From assembly GCF_001687625.2 (NCBI RefSeq), contig NZ_CP016538.2, forward strand, positions 344,001 through 408,000: a DNA stretch of 64,000 nucleotides. The letters run 5' to 3'. The stretch's first letter is position 1. Each line of letters opens with the position of its first letter. This DNA is from Planococcus maritimus (GTDB lineage: Bacteria; Bacillota; Bacilli; Bacillales_A; Planococcaceae). Below are positions 7,361 to 16,074 of the stretch, in pieces. The notes beneath the pieces are model-generated. The model was not told where the DNA came from. It was given only the letters and a program-made list of their open reading frames with translations, and did no database searches. The translations under genes and the position numbers were made by a program.

Positions 7361-10300
7361 GACCGGTCAAATTAAAACTGACGGCATTCGGCCCGTACCG
7401 TGATAGCGAAGAAATCAATTTCGAAGACTTAGAAGGCAATCGCCTCTTCGTCATTTCTGGCAGCACCGGTTCCGGAAAGACGAGTATTTTCGACGGCATT
7501 TGTTTTGCACTTTACGGCTCAGCAAGCGGAACAGATAGAAGCGAACCGAAAAACCTGCGCAGCGATTTCGCCAAGGATTCGGTTCATACTTCAGCTGAGT
7601 TGACCTTTGAAGTTCACGGCACCACTTACCGTATCTTGCGCCAAATGAGCCACGTGAAACAAGGCAATAAAAGCGCGACCGGTGAGCGCTATGAATTTTT
7701 CGAGATTACCCCCACAGGCGAAAAGCCGTGTGTCGAGCGGCAAATCGTCTCGGAGCTCAATCGCCGTATCGAAGAGATTCTGGGACTGACTTTTTCACAG
7801 TTCAACCAAATCGTCATGCTGCCGCAAGGGGAGTTCCGAAAGCTCCTGACGTCTGAGACGGACAATAAAGAAGCAATCTTACGGAAGATTTTCCGCACCG
7901 AACCTTACCGGCTGATGGCTGAGCGGCTTAAACACAAAAAAGACGAGGCGCAGGAACGCTTTAAAGCGCAGCAAATACGCTACAAAGAGCAAGTGCAGGC
8001 AATAATGGGTTCTTTGCCACAGCGAGATTCGGTTCTTTTTGAGGTGTTTGCGCAAAGTGAGTTTCAGCGCAACCAATTGCTCACGGGGCTAGAAGGGGAA
8101 ATCAGCCATTACCGGTCAGAGAGCGCAAACCTGCAAGAGCGCTACCGGAAATCCTACGATGTTCACAATCAAAAAATGGCCGAATTCCATGAAGCAAAAG
8201 GCTGGAATGAGCGCTTCGATGAATTGGAATTGAAACAGCGCCATTTGCGGGAGTTGGACCAACAAGCTCCTGCGGTCAAAGAATGGGAACTGAAAATCAC
8301 AGCAGCTGACCAGGCGAGCATGATCACTGGCTTGGAAGAGCAGGTAATGGAACTTGCGGCCAACGAGCACCGAAAACGTGAAGAGTTGCTTCGCGCGGAA
8401 ACAGCTGAACAGCAAGCCCAAGAAAAGAAGCGGCAGGCACAACAAGTAAAAGATGTGGAAGAGAGCCGTCAAGAAGAGCGGCAAACTGCGCAGCAAGCGT
8501 TGATCCGATTGCACGATATGGAGTCTGGTGTATCGGAACTCGAACAGCAACGCTTGATGGTACAACAATTTGAGCGGGCAGCGATTCAGGCAAAGACCGT
8601 TTTACAGCAAACAGATGAACAAGCAGCAACGCTTGAAGCACAAGTATCGAAAACAAGGTCACTGATTCAGCAATTGGAAGAAAAACTTGAGCATGCCGAT
8701 AGCAAGCGTGACCAAAAAGATCGCTTGGCGGAGCAGCAACGCGTCGTGTCAGAGTATCTTCGCTTGGAGCAAAAACTCGAAAGCTTGTCACAACAAGCGC
8801 TTGTAGATAAAGCCAAGTTCGAACAGGCACAACAAGCTTACCAATCGATGGAGCATGATTGGTTCGCCAACCAGGCGGCCCTGCTGGCATCGACTTTGCA
8901 TGACGGGGAAGCGTGCCCGGTTTGTGGAAGCTTTGACCATCCGGCAAAACAGCAAGATGGTTCTGCCACCGTGAACCAGGAAGCGATGGAGCAGGCCAAA
9001 CAAGAGTTGTCACAACGTGAGCAGAAATTCCGTAGAACAGAAGCGGAAGAAGCCACGGTGTGGGATCAGGCGGCAGCGAAGCGTCAAGAGTTGGATTCGA
9101 TGTCGATTCCTGCACAACAAGCCATCGCTCAACTAGAGTCAATCCAGGCGCAGCAACAATCGCTCAATGAAGAGCTTGCCCACCTGCAGTCTGATAAAGA
9201 ACAGCTGCGCAAGCAGAAAATGCATAGCCAGGAACTAGAAGAGAAGCTTTCGACATTAAAGAAACAGCAGATAGAAGTGCAGCAGAACGCGCAGGAGAAA
9301 CGTTCGGCTTACGAATCGAGCGATGCTGTATTTCGCAGCAAGCGTGAGGCGATTCCAGAAGCGCTCCGTGAACCCGGCTCTCTTCAAGCGGAAATCGCCA
9401 AAGCGCAGCAAACAAAAGACCGCTTAGAAACCGTTTGGCAACAAGCGCAGGAAGCCTTGCAAATAGCCGAGCGGCAAGTATCAGAAGCGGTCGTGTCACT
9501 TCGCCATAGCAAGCAATCCGTACAAGAAGTACAGGAAAAGAGTAGGGATGCCGAAAGCCGTTTCGAGGAAGCGTTGGCGAAATCTGCCTTTGTCTCAAAA
9601 TCCGCTTATGAGCAAGCCAAGCTCGACGCCGCTCGCTACGAGGAATTGAAAAAGAAAATTGAGCAGTACAAACAAGACCGCCACACGACCGAACGTCAAT
9701 TGGCAGAGCTTGAAAGTCTGCTCAATGGCCGTGAACGCATCGACGTATCGAATGCGGAACAGACACTTGATGAGTTGAAGGCTGATTACGAACGGGCGCT
9801 TTCCGAATTCAATACATCCAAAGAATACAACAAAAAAGCGCAAGCGTTCTTCGATGAAGTGTCTGAAGCGTCTGCAAAAGAAGCTGCGGCCGAGGCAGCG
9901 TTTGTTCGCATCGTCGACCTCTACGATACGATTCGCGGGCAGAACGATGTGAAGCTGTCCTTTGAGCGCTATTTGCAAATTGAGTATTTGGAACAAATAC
10001 TTGAAGCGGCCAATGAACGGCTCAAGCACTTATCAAACGGGCAATTCCATTTGACGAGAAGCGACAGGCAGGAAGCGCGCGGGAAGCAAAGCGGGCTCGG
10101 CCTGGATGTGTACGATGCCTATACGGGGCAGGCGCGCGACGTCAAAACGATGTCCGGCGGCGAGAAGTTCAACGCCTCACTATGTCTCGCGCTCGGAATG
10201 GCCGATGTCATCCAGAGCTTTGAAGGCAATGTGTCAATCGACACGATGTTTATCGACGAAGGCTTCGGTTCGTTGGATGAAGAGTCGCTGAATAAAGCCA

Positions 10301-10446
10301 TTGAAACCTTGGTGGACTTGCAAAAGTCTGGTCGGATGATCGGCGTCATTTCCCACGTGCAAGAATTGAAAGCAGCGATTCCGGCAATTTTGGAAGTGGA
10401 AAAGACGAAAGAAGGCATTAGCCGGACCCGTTTCCAATTGAAATAA
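7357..10446 (+). CDS. sbcC: Exonuclease SbcC, Rad50-like ATPase subunit
   Basis: A 1029-residue SMC-like protein. The N-terminal Walker A is GSTGSGKTS (about 35-43). Two long glutamine/glutamate-rich coiled-coil arms follow, with the zinc hook CPVC at residues 520-523 in the middle. The C-terminal half has the ABC signature MSGGEKFNASL and Walker B with FIDEGFGSLDEE. It forms the ATP-gated clamp of the SbcCD nuclease. Length and hook position are typical. The coding sequence is intact and coupled to sbcD by a 4-base overlap. Confidence 0.96.
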   Translation: MRPVKLKLTAFGPYRDSEEINFEDLEGNRLFVISGSTGSGKTSIFDGICFALYGSASGTDRSEPKNLRSDFAKDSVHTSAELTFEVHGTTYRILRQMSHVKQGNKSATGERYEFFEITPTGEKPCVERQIVSELNRRIEEILGLTFSQFNQIVMLPQGEFRKLLTSETDNKEAILRKIFRTEPYRLMAERLKHKKDEAQERFKAQQIRYKEQVQAIMGSLPQRDSVLFEVFAQSEFQRNQLLTGLEGEISHYRSESANLQERYRKSYDVHNQKMAEFHEAKGWNERFDELELKQRHLRELDQQAPAVKEWELKITAADQASMITGLEEQVMELAANEHRKREELLRAETAEQQAQEKKRQAQQVKDVEESRQEERQTAQQALIRLHDMESGVSELEQQRLMVQQFERAAIQAKTVLQQTDEQAATLEAQVSKTRSLIQQLEEKLEHADSKRDQKDRLAEQQRVVSEYLRLEQKLESLSQQALVDKAKFEQAQQAYQSMEHDWFANQAALLASTLHDGEACPVCGSFDHPAKQQDGSATVNQEAMEQAKQELSQREQKFRRTEAEEATVWDQAAAKRQELDSMSIPAQQAIAQLESIQAQQQSLNEELAHLQSDKEQLRKQKMHSQELEEKLSTLKKQQIEVQQNAQEKRSAYESSDAVFRSKREAIPEALREPGSLQAEIAKAQQTKDRLETVWQQAQEALQIAERQVSEAVVSLRHSKQSVQEVQEKSRDAESRFEEALAKSAFVSKSAYEQAKLDAARYEELKKKIEQYKQDRHTTERQLAELESLLNGRERIDVSNAEQTLDELKADYERALSEFNTSKEYNKKAQAFFDEVSEASAKEAAAEAAFVRIVDLYDTIRGQNDVKLSFERYLQIEYLEQILEAANERLKHLSNGQFHLTRSDRQEARGKQSGLGLDVYDAYTGQARDVKTMSGGEKFNASLCLALGMADVIQSFEGNVSIDTMFIDEGFGSLDEESLNKAIETLVDLQKSGRMIGVISHVQELKAAIPAILEVEKTKEGISRTRFQLK

Positions 10447-10519
10447 CCAGCAGCGTTTACAATATAAGCGGAACGTGAATGATAAGAGCAAAGCTTGTTT
10501 TGGAAAAGGGGGTTTGACC

Positions 10520-10732
10520 ATGAAGAACTTCAGTTTCAATGCCAGATTGATTTATTTCGGAGCGATTGTATTGTTCAGCCTTGGGTTCTTTTTCCTTCAG
10601 CTGTCATCCGTCATGGACGGCGGCGCCGGCATCGGCTCAATCATCCTTCTTATTTTATGGGGAGTGATGGCCGCATTTGGCATTGGCGGCATCATCGCGA
10701 GCTTCGCTGTCAGAAAACGCAGCAAGCAATAA
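10520..10732 (+). CDS. Small two-segment membrane protein, unknown function
   Basis: A 70-residue protein with two hydrophobic helices (about 7-28 and 37-60) and a basic tail RKRSKQ. The start is ATG 10520 with AAAAGGGGG at 10504-10512; an in-frame ATG at 10475 has no such site. It follows sbcC by 73 bases and may be read through from it. I do not recognise the family. Confidence 0.65.
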   Translation: MKNFSFNARLIYFGAIVLFSLGFFFLQLSSVMDGGAGIGSIILLILWGVMAAFGIGGIIASFAVRKRSKQ

Positions 10733-10735
10733 CAT

Positions 10736-10779
10736 AGAAGCCGCAGAATGAGTATGGATTCTGCGGCTTCTATTGTTTT
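10736..10779 (+). terminator. Probable terminator
   Basis: 14-bp stem AGAAGCCGCAGAAT / ATTCTGCGGCTTCT with an 8-base loop; the following T-run (TATTGTTTT) is imperfect. Confidence 0.65.
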
Positions 10780-10902
10780 GGGATAGCCGTTCCCCTCTTT
10801 TTCTGGTGCACATTTGTGCATCCGGAGAAGGTAAATTTGCTTTTCGATTGTCGCATCTTATAAGATGAGAGGGACAAGCTAGAAAAAGGAGCGGCATATC
10901 TT

Positions 10903-11736
10903 ATGGGAGAAATTAGCAGAGAACTACATGATTTCATTCTGAAAAATAAAAACTCCATGGTGGAAGAGTGGCTAGCCACTCGCGGCAATCATGCGAATAC
11001 CGTTTACTCCGCCAGTGCATCTGAAGAGACGATCGAGAAGCTGAAAACAGAATCACTTGGCTTTATTGAAGCGGTAACGGCGATTTTTATCCACGATAAA
11101 GAAGAATCCCTTGCTTATGTAGAAGATTGGTCCTCAACCATCGCAAAAGAACGTGCCCAGCAATCCGTACCTCTGTACGAAGTGATGGAGCACCTTGGCC
11201 AATTGCGCAAAATCTATTGGAATTATGTCCGTAAGTTTTTCGAGGAAGTCGAAAAAGCGGGCAGCCGGGATGCTCTGCGCTGGAGTGAGATGTTGAATGA
11301 TGTGTTCGACTTCATTGTCGAAAGTTTCGCGCGCCATCATCATGAAGCCCATCAGCGCTTGTTGGCGAGCCAGCAGGAAGTCATCGATGAGTTGAGCAGC
11401 CCGGTCATTCCGATCCGCAACGGGGTTGGGATTTTGCCACTGGTCGGCGGCATCGATACTTATCGCGCCAAAGTGATTTTGGAGACGGCGTTAGAAGAAA
11501 GCGCTAAGCAAAAACTGACGATCTTATACATCGACTTGTCTGCAGTTCCGATCGTCGACACGATGGTAGCCCATCAATTGTTCCAGCTGATGGACTCACT
11601 GAGAATCATCGGCGTGGAATCTGTGTTATCGGGAATTCGCCCTGAAATTGCACAGACCGCGGTCACGCTCGGTATCGATTTCAAAAATATCAAGGTCTAT
11701 GCTAACCTCATGCAGGCGCTCGACGCGCTTGAATAA
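10903..11736 (+). CDS. RsbR-type stressosome protein (RsbRD-like N domain + STAS)
   Basis: A 277-residue protein: an all-helical N-terminal RsbR sensor domain (about 1-150) and a C-terminal STAS domain beginning with ELSSPVIPI (about 165). Two threonines spaced 34 residues apart, in IDT (T186) and VDT (T220), match the RsbT-phosphorylated pair of B. subtilis RsbRA (T171/T205). IRPEIAQTAVTLGIDF near the end is also typical. RsbR paralogues build the stressosome that releases RsbT and activates SigB. The gene stands alone here, like the orphan paralogues RsbRB-RD. RBS AAAAAGGAG (10883-10891). Signal sensed is unknown. Confidence 0.88.
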   Translation: MGEISRELHDFILKNKNSMVEEWLATRGNHANTVYSASASEETIEKLKTESLGFIEAVTAIFIHDKEESLAYVEDWSSTIAKERAQQSVPLYEVMEHLGQLRKIYWNYVRKFFEEVEKAGSRDALRWSEMLNDVFDFIVESFARHHHEAHQRLLASQQEVIDELSSPVIPIRNGVGILPLVGGIDTYRAKVILETALEESAKQKLTILYIDLSAVPIVDTMVAHQLFQLMDSLRIIGVESVLSGIRPEIAQTAVTLGIDFKNIKVYANLMQALDALE

Positions 11737-11770
11737 AAAAGAGCCGTTCTCATTAGAGAGCGGCTCTTTT
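11737..11770. terminator. Shared bidirectional terminator
   Basis: AAAAGAGCCGTTCT / AGAGCGGCTCTTTT (one G-T pair) between the converging rsbR-like and trhA genes; A- and T-runs serve both strands. Confidence 0.85.
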
Positions 11771-11774
11771 TGCA

Positions 11775-12422
11775 TTACAACACATATAAGTAAACAGCTA
11801 GGAAATGGCAAGTGCTTCCGAGCAAGATGAAAATATGGAAAATTTCGTGGAAGCCTAGATAACGGGAAGAAAGGAAATCAGGCTTGAGCCAATAGATGAC
11901 GCCGCCGATTGTGTACAAAAGACCTCCGGCAATGAGCAGCCACAATCCAGCAGCGGAAATGCTTGCGGCTAGCGGAGCCGCTGCAAAGACGATGATCCAT
12001 CCCATGAGGATATAGATGGCGGTCGATAGCCAGCGAGGGGAATGGAACCAGATCATCTTGAAGAGGATGCCGCTAATGCCAAGCAAGGCCACAATAGCGA
12101 AGATTGACCAGCCAAGCGTACCTTCAAGCGCAATTAGGCAAAATGGTGCGTAGGAACCAGCAATCAGCAAGAAAATCATGGAATGATCCAATTTGCGGAA
12201 AAAGGCGATGACCGCAGGGCGCGCTTTAACAGAATGGTAAACGGTCGAAGCGGTATATAGCAGGATCAAGCTGAGGCCGAAGATGACGACCGCTGTCACG
12301 TGTGCCGCAGGTGCTTGCGAATAGGCGGCTTTGATGGCCATTGCGAGCAAAGCGGAAAAGGACAAAAGGGCTCCTGCCAAATGGGACAAAGCATTGAAAG
12401 GTTCTCGGATAAATGCAGTCAT
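11775..12422 (-). CDS. trhA: PAQR/hemolysin III family membrane protein TrhA (YplQ-like)
   Basis: A 215-residue, seven-helix protein. The family residues are visible: YHS after the second helix, DHS in the third, and FHEIFH in the last, which form the metal site shared with adiponectin receptors. Bacterial members affect membrane fluidity homeostasis. RBS AGGAGGC lies before ATG 12422. It is divergent from the DUF1836 gene and convergent with the RsbR-type gene. Confidence 0.88.
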   Translation of the reverse strand: MTAFIREPFNALSHLAGALLSFSALLAMAIKAAYSQAPAAHVTAVVIFGLSLILLYTASTVYHSVKARPAVIAFFRKLDHSMIFLLIAGSYAPFCLIALEGTLGWSIFAIVALLGISGILFKMIWFHSPRWLSTAIYILMGWIIVFAAAPLAASISAAGLWLLIAGGLLYTIGGVIYWLKPDFLSSRYLGFHEIFHIFILLGSTCHFLAVYLYVL

Positions 12423-12551
12423 GGATATATGCCTCCTGTTACGTAGTTATTGAAACTACATATAATAATATACGCATTAATTTCACCGGTCAAGTTTGTC
12501 GGCTTTTCCATCATAGGGTAAAATGAAGAAACAGAAGTTGAGGTGAAGCGA

Positions 12552-13133
12552 ATGGAAAGCATCGATCGGCTCATTAGCCAATTGGCTCTCGATAGCCAAA
12601 TCCGCACAAGCGATATCCCAAAAATCGATTTGTATGTGGATCAAGTCATTCAATTATTCGAAACGGCTTTTCATGAGACGAAAAGGTATCCGGACGATAA
12701 AGTATTGACGAAAACGATGATCAATAACTACGCCAAAGGCAAGCTGTTCTATCCGGTGCAGCAAAAAAAATACACACCTGACCACATCATGCTCATCAGC
12801 TTGATTTATCAGATGAAAAGCACATTGTCCATTAACGACGTGAAAAAAGTGCTGGAAAAAGTGAACGAACAAGCACAAGCGCGAGAACTGGATTTATCTG
12901 CATTTTATGAAATATACCTGGCGCTTCAGCAGGGTAATCATGCTGCCTTTAAAGAAGAACTGGAGCGGCAGGCTGAAGCCGTCGCGAACACGCAAAGCGA
13001 TGAGGGCGGGGAGCTTTCGAAAGTGCTGTTCATCGCATCGCTTGTCCATAAAAGCAATCTGTACCGGAGAGCGGCCGAAAAACTAGCCGATGAACTGGTG
13101 AGGGAGGAAGCCGATGGCAAAAATTCTTATTGA
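12552..13133 (+). CDS. DUF1836 domain protein
   Basis: A 193-residue, mainly helical protein of the DUF1836 type: an N-terminal region with a MerR/HTH-like look (LTKTMINNYAKGKLF, then YTPDHIMLISLIYQMK) and a helical C-terminal part. The pattern resembles the HTH of MerR-like regulators (LRYYEREGLL-type position NNYAKGKLF), so a DNA-binding role is possible. I choose ATG 12552 with AGGTG 6 bases upstream instead of the GTG at 12543. Its 3' end overlaps yqxD by 20 bases, so the two are probably coupled. Confidence 0.75.
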   Translation: MESIDRLISQLALDSQIRTSDIPKIDLYVDQVIQLFETAFHETKRYPDDKVLTKTMINNYAKGKLFYPVQQKKYTPDHIMLISLIYQMKSTLSINDVKKVLEKVNEQAQARELDLSAFYEIYLALQQGNHAAFKEELERQAEAVANTQSDEGGELSKVLFIASLVHKSNLYRRAAEKLADELVREEADGKNSY

Positions 13134-13563
13134 TGCAGACGGCTGTCCGGTAGTCGATATGACGATTGCGCTGGCCAAGCGTTTCGAGTGGCCGGTGCTG
13201 CTTATTTGCGATACGTCCCATGAAATGCACCGCGACGGGGCGGAGACGTTGACGGTATCGAAGGGAGCGGACGCAGTCGATTTTGTTTTGGTGAACCGTG
13301 TAAAACCTGACGATATTGTCGTCACGCAGGATTATGGGCTTGCTGCGATGGTGCTTGCAAAACGCGGAGTGCCGATCGACCAGAATGGGCGCATTTATGA
13401 TGAAAATAATATTGAGCAATTGCTTCACGGGCGCCATGTCGCGAAAAAAATCCGCCAAGGTGGAGGGCGTATGAAAGGTCCGAAAAAGCGCCAACAGGCG
13501 GATAACGATCAATTTCGCGACAGTTTGATAGGTCTCTTGCAAACCGGGAAAGATCCGCTATGA
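13114..13563 (+). CDS. yqxD: YaiI/YqxD family protein (UPF0178, PIN-like)
   Basis: A 149-residue protein with the family signature ILIDADGCPVVD at the N-terminus, DTSHEMHRDGAETLTVSKGADAVD-type core and VVTQDYGLAAMVLAKRG. The conserved acidic residues resemble PIN-like nuclease folds, but the activity is not established. RBS GGGAGGAA lies inside the end of the preceding gene. The C-terminal coding end contains the left arm of its own terminator. Confidence 0.9.
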   Translation: MAKILIDADGCPVVDMTIALAKRFEWPVLLICDTSHEMHRDGAETLTVSKGADAVDFVLVNRVKPDDIVVTQDYGLAAMVLAKRGVPIDQNGRIYDENNIEQLLHGRHVAKKIRQGGGRMKGPKKRQQADNDQFRDSLIGLLQTGKDPL

Positions 13564-13578
13564 TGCGGGTCTTTTTTT
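13549..13578 (+). terminator. Terminator overlapping the yqxD stop
   Basis: AAAGATCCGC / GCGGGTCTTT (one G-T pair) followed by a T-run; the left arm is coding. Confidence 0.75.
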
Positions 13579-13606
13579 ATATTCTGCACATCGAGCCCAT
13601 TGCCGT

Positions 13607-13631
13607 GAGTAATTTTTAGACGATAGGGAAT
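13607..13631 (+). promoter_or_regulatory. Weak SigB-like promoter candidate before the PfpI gene
   Basis: GAGTAA, 13-base spacer, GGGAAT. Compared with the SigB consensus GTTTAA-N13-GGGTAT it has two changes at -35 and one at -10. Some B. subtilis PfpI-family general stress proteins (YfkM) are SigB-dependent, which makes this plausible but unproven. Confidence 0.3.
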
Positions 13632-13666
13632 ATAAAAGGATATGACTGGATGGGGAGGAATACGCC

Positions 13667-14365
13667 ATGAATAAAATAGCCATTATCGTGACAAATCACC
13701 AGACACTGGGAAATCGCGGCAAAAAAACCGGCTTGTGGCTGCGGGAACTGACAGATTTCTACCACGAAGTGAAAGACGAATTTGAAGTGGACATCATCAG
13801 CCCGAAAGCCGAAAAAGTACCGATCGACCCGAGAAGCCTGCCGGCAGCCTTGATCAATGGCCGGACGCGGCATTATTATTTGGACAAAAATATTCAGCGC
13901 CAACTAGACCAGCCGCTGACGCCGGGGCAAGTGAAAGCAGCCGACTACGCCGCCATTTACTTTACCGGCGGACACGGGACGATGTGGGATTTCCCGGACA
14001 ATGAGGAATTGCAGCGGATGACGGCGAATATTTACGAAAAAGGCGGCGTAGTGGGAGCTGTTTGCCACGGACCCAGCGGTTTATTGAACGTTCGTCTGTC
14101 CGATGGCAGCCCGTTATTAGCCGGCCATCTGGCTACCGGCTTTTCGGATTTGGAAGAAAAGCTCCTTGGCCTCTATAAAGACATCCCGTTTTCTTTGCAG
14201 CATGAAATGAAAGAGCGAGGGGCACATGTTCAAATCGCTCAGCTTCCGCTCGAGTCTTGCGTCATTGAATCAGGACGTTTGATTACTGGACAAAATCCAG
14301 CTTCTGCAGCTGGTGTCGGTGAGAAGATGCGGGAACAGTTAAACGATATAGAGCGTTATGCGTAA
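13667..14365 (+). CDS. DJ-1/PfpI family protein, Hsp31-like class
   Basis: A 232-residue class I glutamine amidotransferase-like protein. The nucleophile elbow is VGAVCHGPSGLL with the cysteine at about residue 132; FTGGHGTMWDFPD (about 103-115) is the typical preceding loop with the partner acidic residues. Such proteins act as glyoxalases, chaperones or deglycases in stress. RBS GGGGAGGAA is well spaced from ATG 13667. Single gene; SigB control is possible from the upstream sequence. Confidence 0.85.
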   Translation: MNKIAIIVTNHQTLGNRGKKTGLWLRELTDFYHEVKDEFEVDIISPKAEKVPIDPRSLPAALINGRTRHYYLDKNIQRQLDQPLTPGQVKAADYAAIYFTGGHGTMWDFPDNEELQRMTANIYEKGGVVGAVCHGPSGLLNVRLSDGSPLLAGHLATGFSDLEEKLLGLYKDIPFSLQHEMKERGAHVQIAQLPLESCVIESGRLITGQNPASAAGVGEKMREQLNDIERYA

Positions 14366-14415
14366 CTCGCCCCAAAAAAACTCATAAGAAAATTTAGGGT
14401 GAAAAATTTCAGCCT

Positions 14416-14440
14416 GCTTAATAATAAGGATTCGGGGTAT
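14416..14440 (+). promoter_or_regulatory. SigB-like promoter
   Basis: GCTTAA (14416-14421), 13-base spacer, GGGTAT (14435-14440): one mismatch to the B. subtilis SigB consensus GTTTAA-N12-14-GGGTAT. It lies 46 bases upstream of a small single gene. Confidence 0.55.
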
Positions 14441-14486
14441 ACAGAGGAAGAGCAATAGAAAGACGCATTATTTTGGAGGGATTCTG

Positions 14487-14768
14487 ATGAAAAAATCAAC
14501 GATGAATACAGTAGTAGGCAGTGCGCTTGCAGCGGCTGCAGGAGTTTTCGTCTATAAAGCCTATCAAGAAAAAAATACAGTCCAGGTACAAGAAGACATC
14601 GATATGCACAATAGCAAGGAAATCGATGAACGCGAAAGTGTCTACGCTATCGAAGATTCAAGTGAACAAGGACTCTCGCAATTGGATTCAGCTTACCGCG
14701 AAGAGTGGCAAGCGAACGGATTTCCGCAAACCCAGAAGGAATTACGCGAACTCGAAGAAGACAAATAA
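14487..14768 (+). CDS. Small anchored acidic protein, probable general-stress gene
   Basis: A 93-residue protein with one N-terminal hydrophobic segment (about 8-24, alanine-rich) and a long acidic, polar tail. RBS TGGAGGG. I do not recognise the family. The SigB-like promoter just upstream suggests a stress-induced, membrane-tethered protein. The window also has an RsbR-type regulator at 10.9-11.7 kb, which fits a SigB-using organism but does not link the two. Confidence 0.65.
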   Translation: MKKSTMNTVVGSALAAAAGVFVYKAYQEKNTVQVQEDIDMHNSKEIDERESVYAIEDSSEQGLSQLDSAYREEWQANGFPQTQKELRELEEDK

Positions 14769-14779
14769 ATTACTGAACG

Positions 14780-14815
14780 AGCGAAGGCAGAAAATCATCT
14801 GCTTTCGCTTTTTCT
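14780..14815 (+). terminator. Intrinsic terminator
   Basis: AGCGAAGGCAGA / TCTGCTTTCGCT with a 6-base loop and T-run TTTTTC. Confidence 0.8.
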
Positions 14816-14863
14816 TCGTGTATGATTTGAGTGTGGAACTAAATTTGAAAGGAGTGTCAGTAC

Positions 14864-15943
14864 ATGTGGATCCGAAAGCCATTTTTTGAATACACCGCCG
14901 GCATCTTATTGCTTGCCCTTACTTTATACGTACTTAGCAAATTGGATTATATTTGGGAACCGATCCGCATCGTTATTGCGACGCTATTTGCGCCAATCGT
15001 CATCGCCGGTATTTTATACTACCTGCTCCGTCCTTTGGTACGGGTGCTTGCCCGCCACATGCCGAAGATCGCAGGAATCGGAATTGTTTTTGCGGTCATT
15101 GCTCTGGCCTTGGGAAGTCTTGTCTATTTTTTCGGGCCGACCTTGATTGAACAAGGCAAAAGCTTGGTGGATTTGGCGCCTGAGAAAGTGGAGGAAGTCA
15201 GTTCGGAGTCGAACAATTTATTGGAAGGATTTGAGTTTGGGGGTATTTCCGGGCAGGAGATCAGCGACCGAATTTATAGTTATATCCAAAGCCTTTCGAG
15301 TAATTTGTTTGAGAACGTCATTGGTCTCCTCAGTATGTTGGTCAGCGCAGCCATTGTTTTGGTTGTAGTGCCATTTATTTTGTTCTTCCTATTGAAAGAT
15401 GATGATAAATTCATCCCTTATTCAGTGAAACGGCTTCCGGAGGATCATAAGCCGGAAGGGAAGAAATTGCTGAAAGATTTGGATGAAACTTTATCCACCT
15501 TCGTAGTAGGGCAGGCCATCGTCGCGGCGGTAATCGGCGTCTTGATGTATATCGGTTATTTGATCATCGGGCTTGAATACGCGTTTACCTTGGCTGTGTT
15601 CGCAATGTTTTTAGTAGTCGTCCCGTTTCTCGGGCCGATTATCGGGATTATCCCGGCGATATTAGTGGCGCTGTTGAACGAAGGCTTGTTTATGGCATTT
15701 AAAGTCGTGCTGGTGCTATTGGTCGTTCAGCAGCTCGAAGGAAATCTCGTCACGCCGAATGTTATGGGCAATCGTCTCCACGTACATCCCTTGACGATTA
15801 TTTTGTTATTGATGGTGGCAGGTTCCTTATACGGATTTATCGGAATCTTGATTGCGATTCCGACCTATGCAGTCTTGAAGACGCTCACGCATAATTTTCG
15901 CTTGTTTTACCGGCTCCATAAAAAACGCGCCATCAGCCATTAA
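14864..15943 (+). CDS. AI-2E family (PerM/YtvI-type) membrane protein, first copy
   Basis: A 359-residue membrane protein with the AI-2E/UPF0118 layout: two helices at the N-terminus, a polar region (about 90-150), then five to six helices with PFLGPIIGIIPAI and VTPNVMGNRLHVHPL (about 290-310), the most conserved family motif. Members are linked to autoinducer export, ion/proton exchange and stress tolerance; no substrate can be assigned. RBS GAAAGGAG. A second family member is at 38266-39345. Confidence 0.88.
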   Translation: MWIRKPFFEYTAGILLLALTLYVLSKLDYIWEPIRIVIATLFAPIVIAGILYYLLRPLVRVLARHMPKIAGIGIVFAVIALALGSLVYFFGPTLIEQGKSLVDLAPEKVEEVSSESNNLLEGFEFGGISGQEISDRIYSYIQSLSSNLFENVIGLLSMLVSAAIVLVVVPFILFFLLKDDDKFIPYSVKRLPEDHKPEGKKLLKDLDETLSTFVVGQAIVAAVIGVLMYIGYLIIGLEYAFTLAVFAMFLVVVPFLGPIIGIIPAILVALLNEGLFMAFKVVLVLLVVQQLEGNLVTPNVMGNRLHVHPLTIILLLMVAGSLYGFIGILIAIPTYAVLKTLTHNFRLFYRLHKKRAISH

Positions 15944-16074
15944 GGCTAGTCATTAAGGCGCAAGTACACATCCTCCTTCCTAGTAAACTTCATTCGAAAG
16001 GTTCTGAATTTGAGAATAATGTGATATATTAGTCAATAGAATGACCAATACAGAACAGAGGGGGATGTGTATTA

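Noticed and set aside
8324..9142. 272-codon antisense frame inside sbcC
   Set aside because: A long antisense frame is expected opposite Gln/Glu-rich coiled coil; sbcC is intact on the plus strand.
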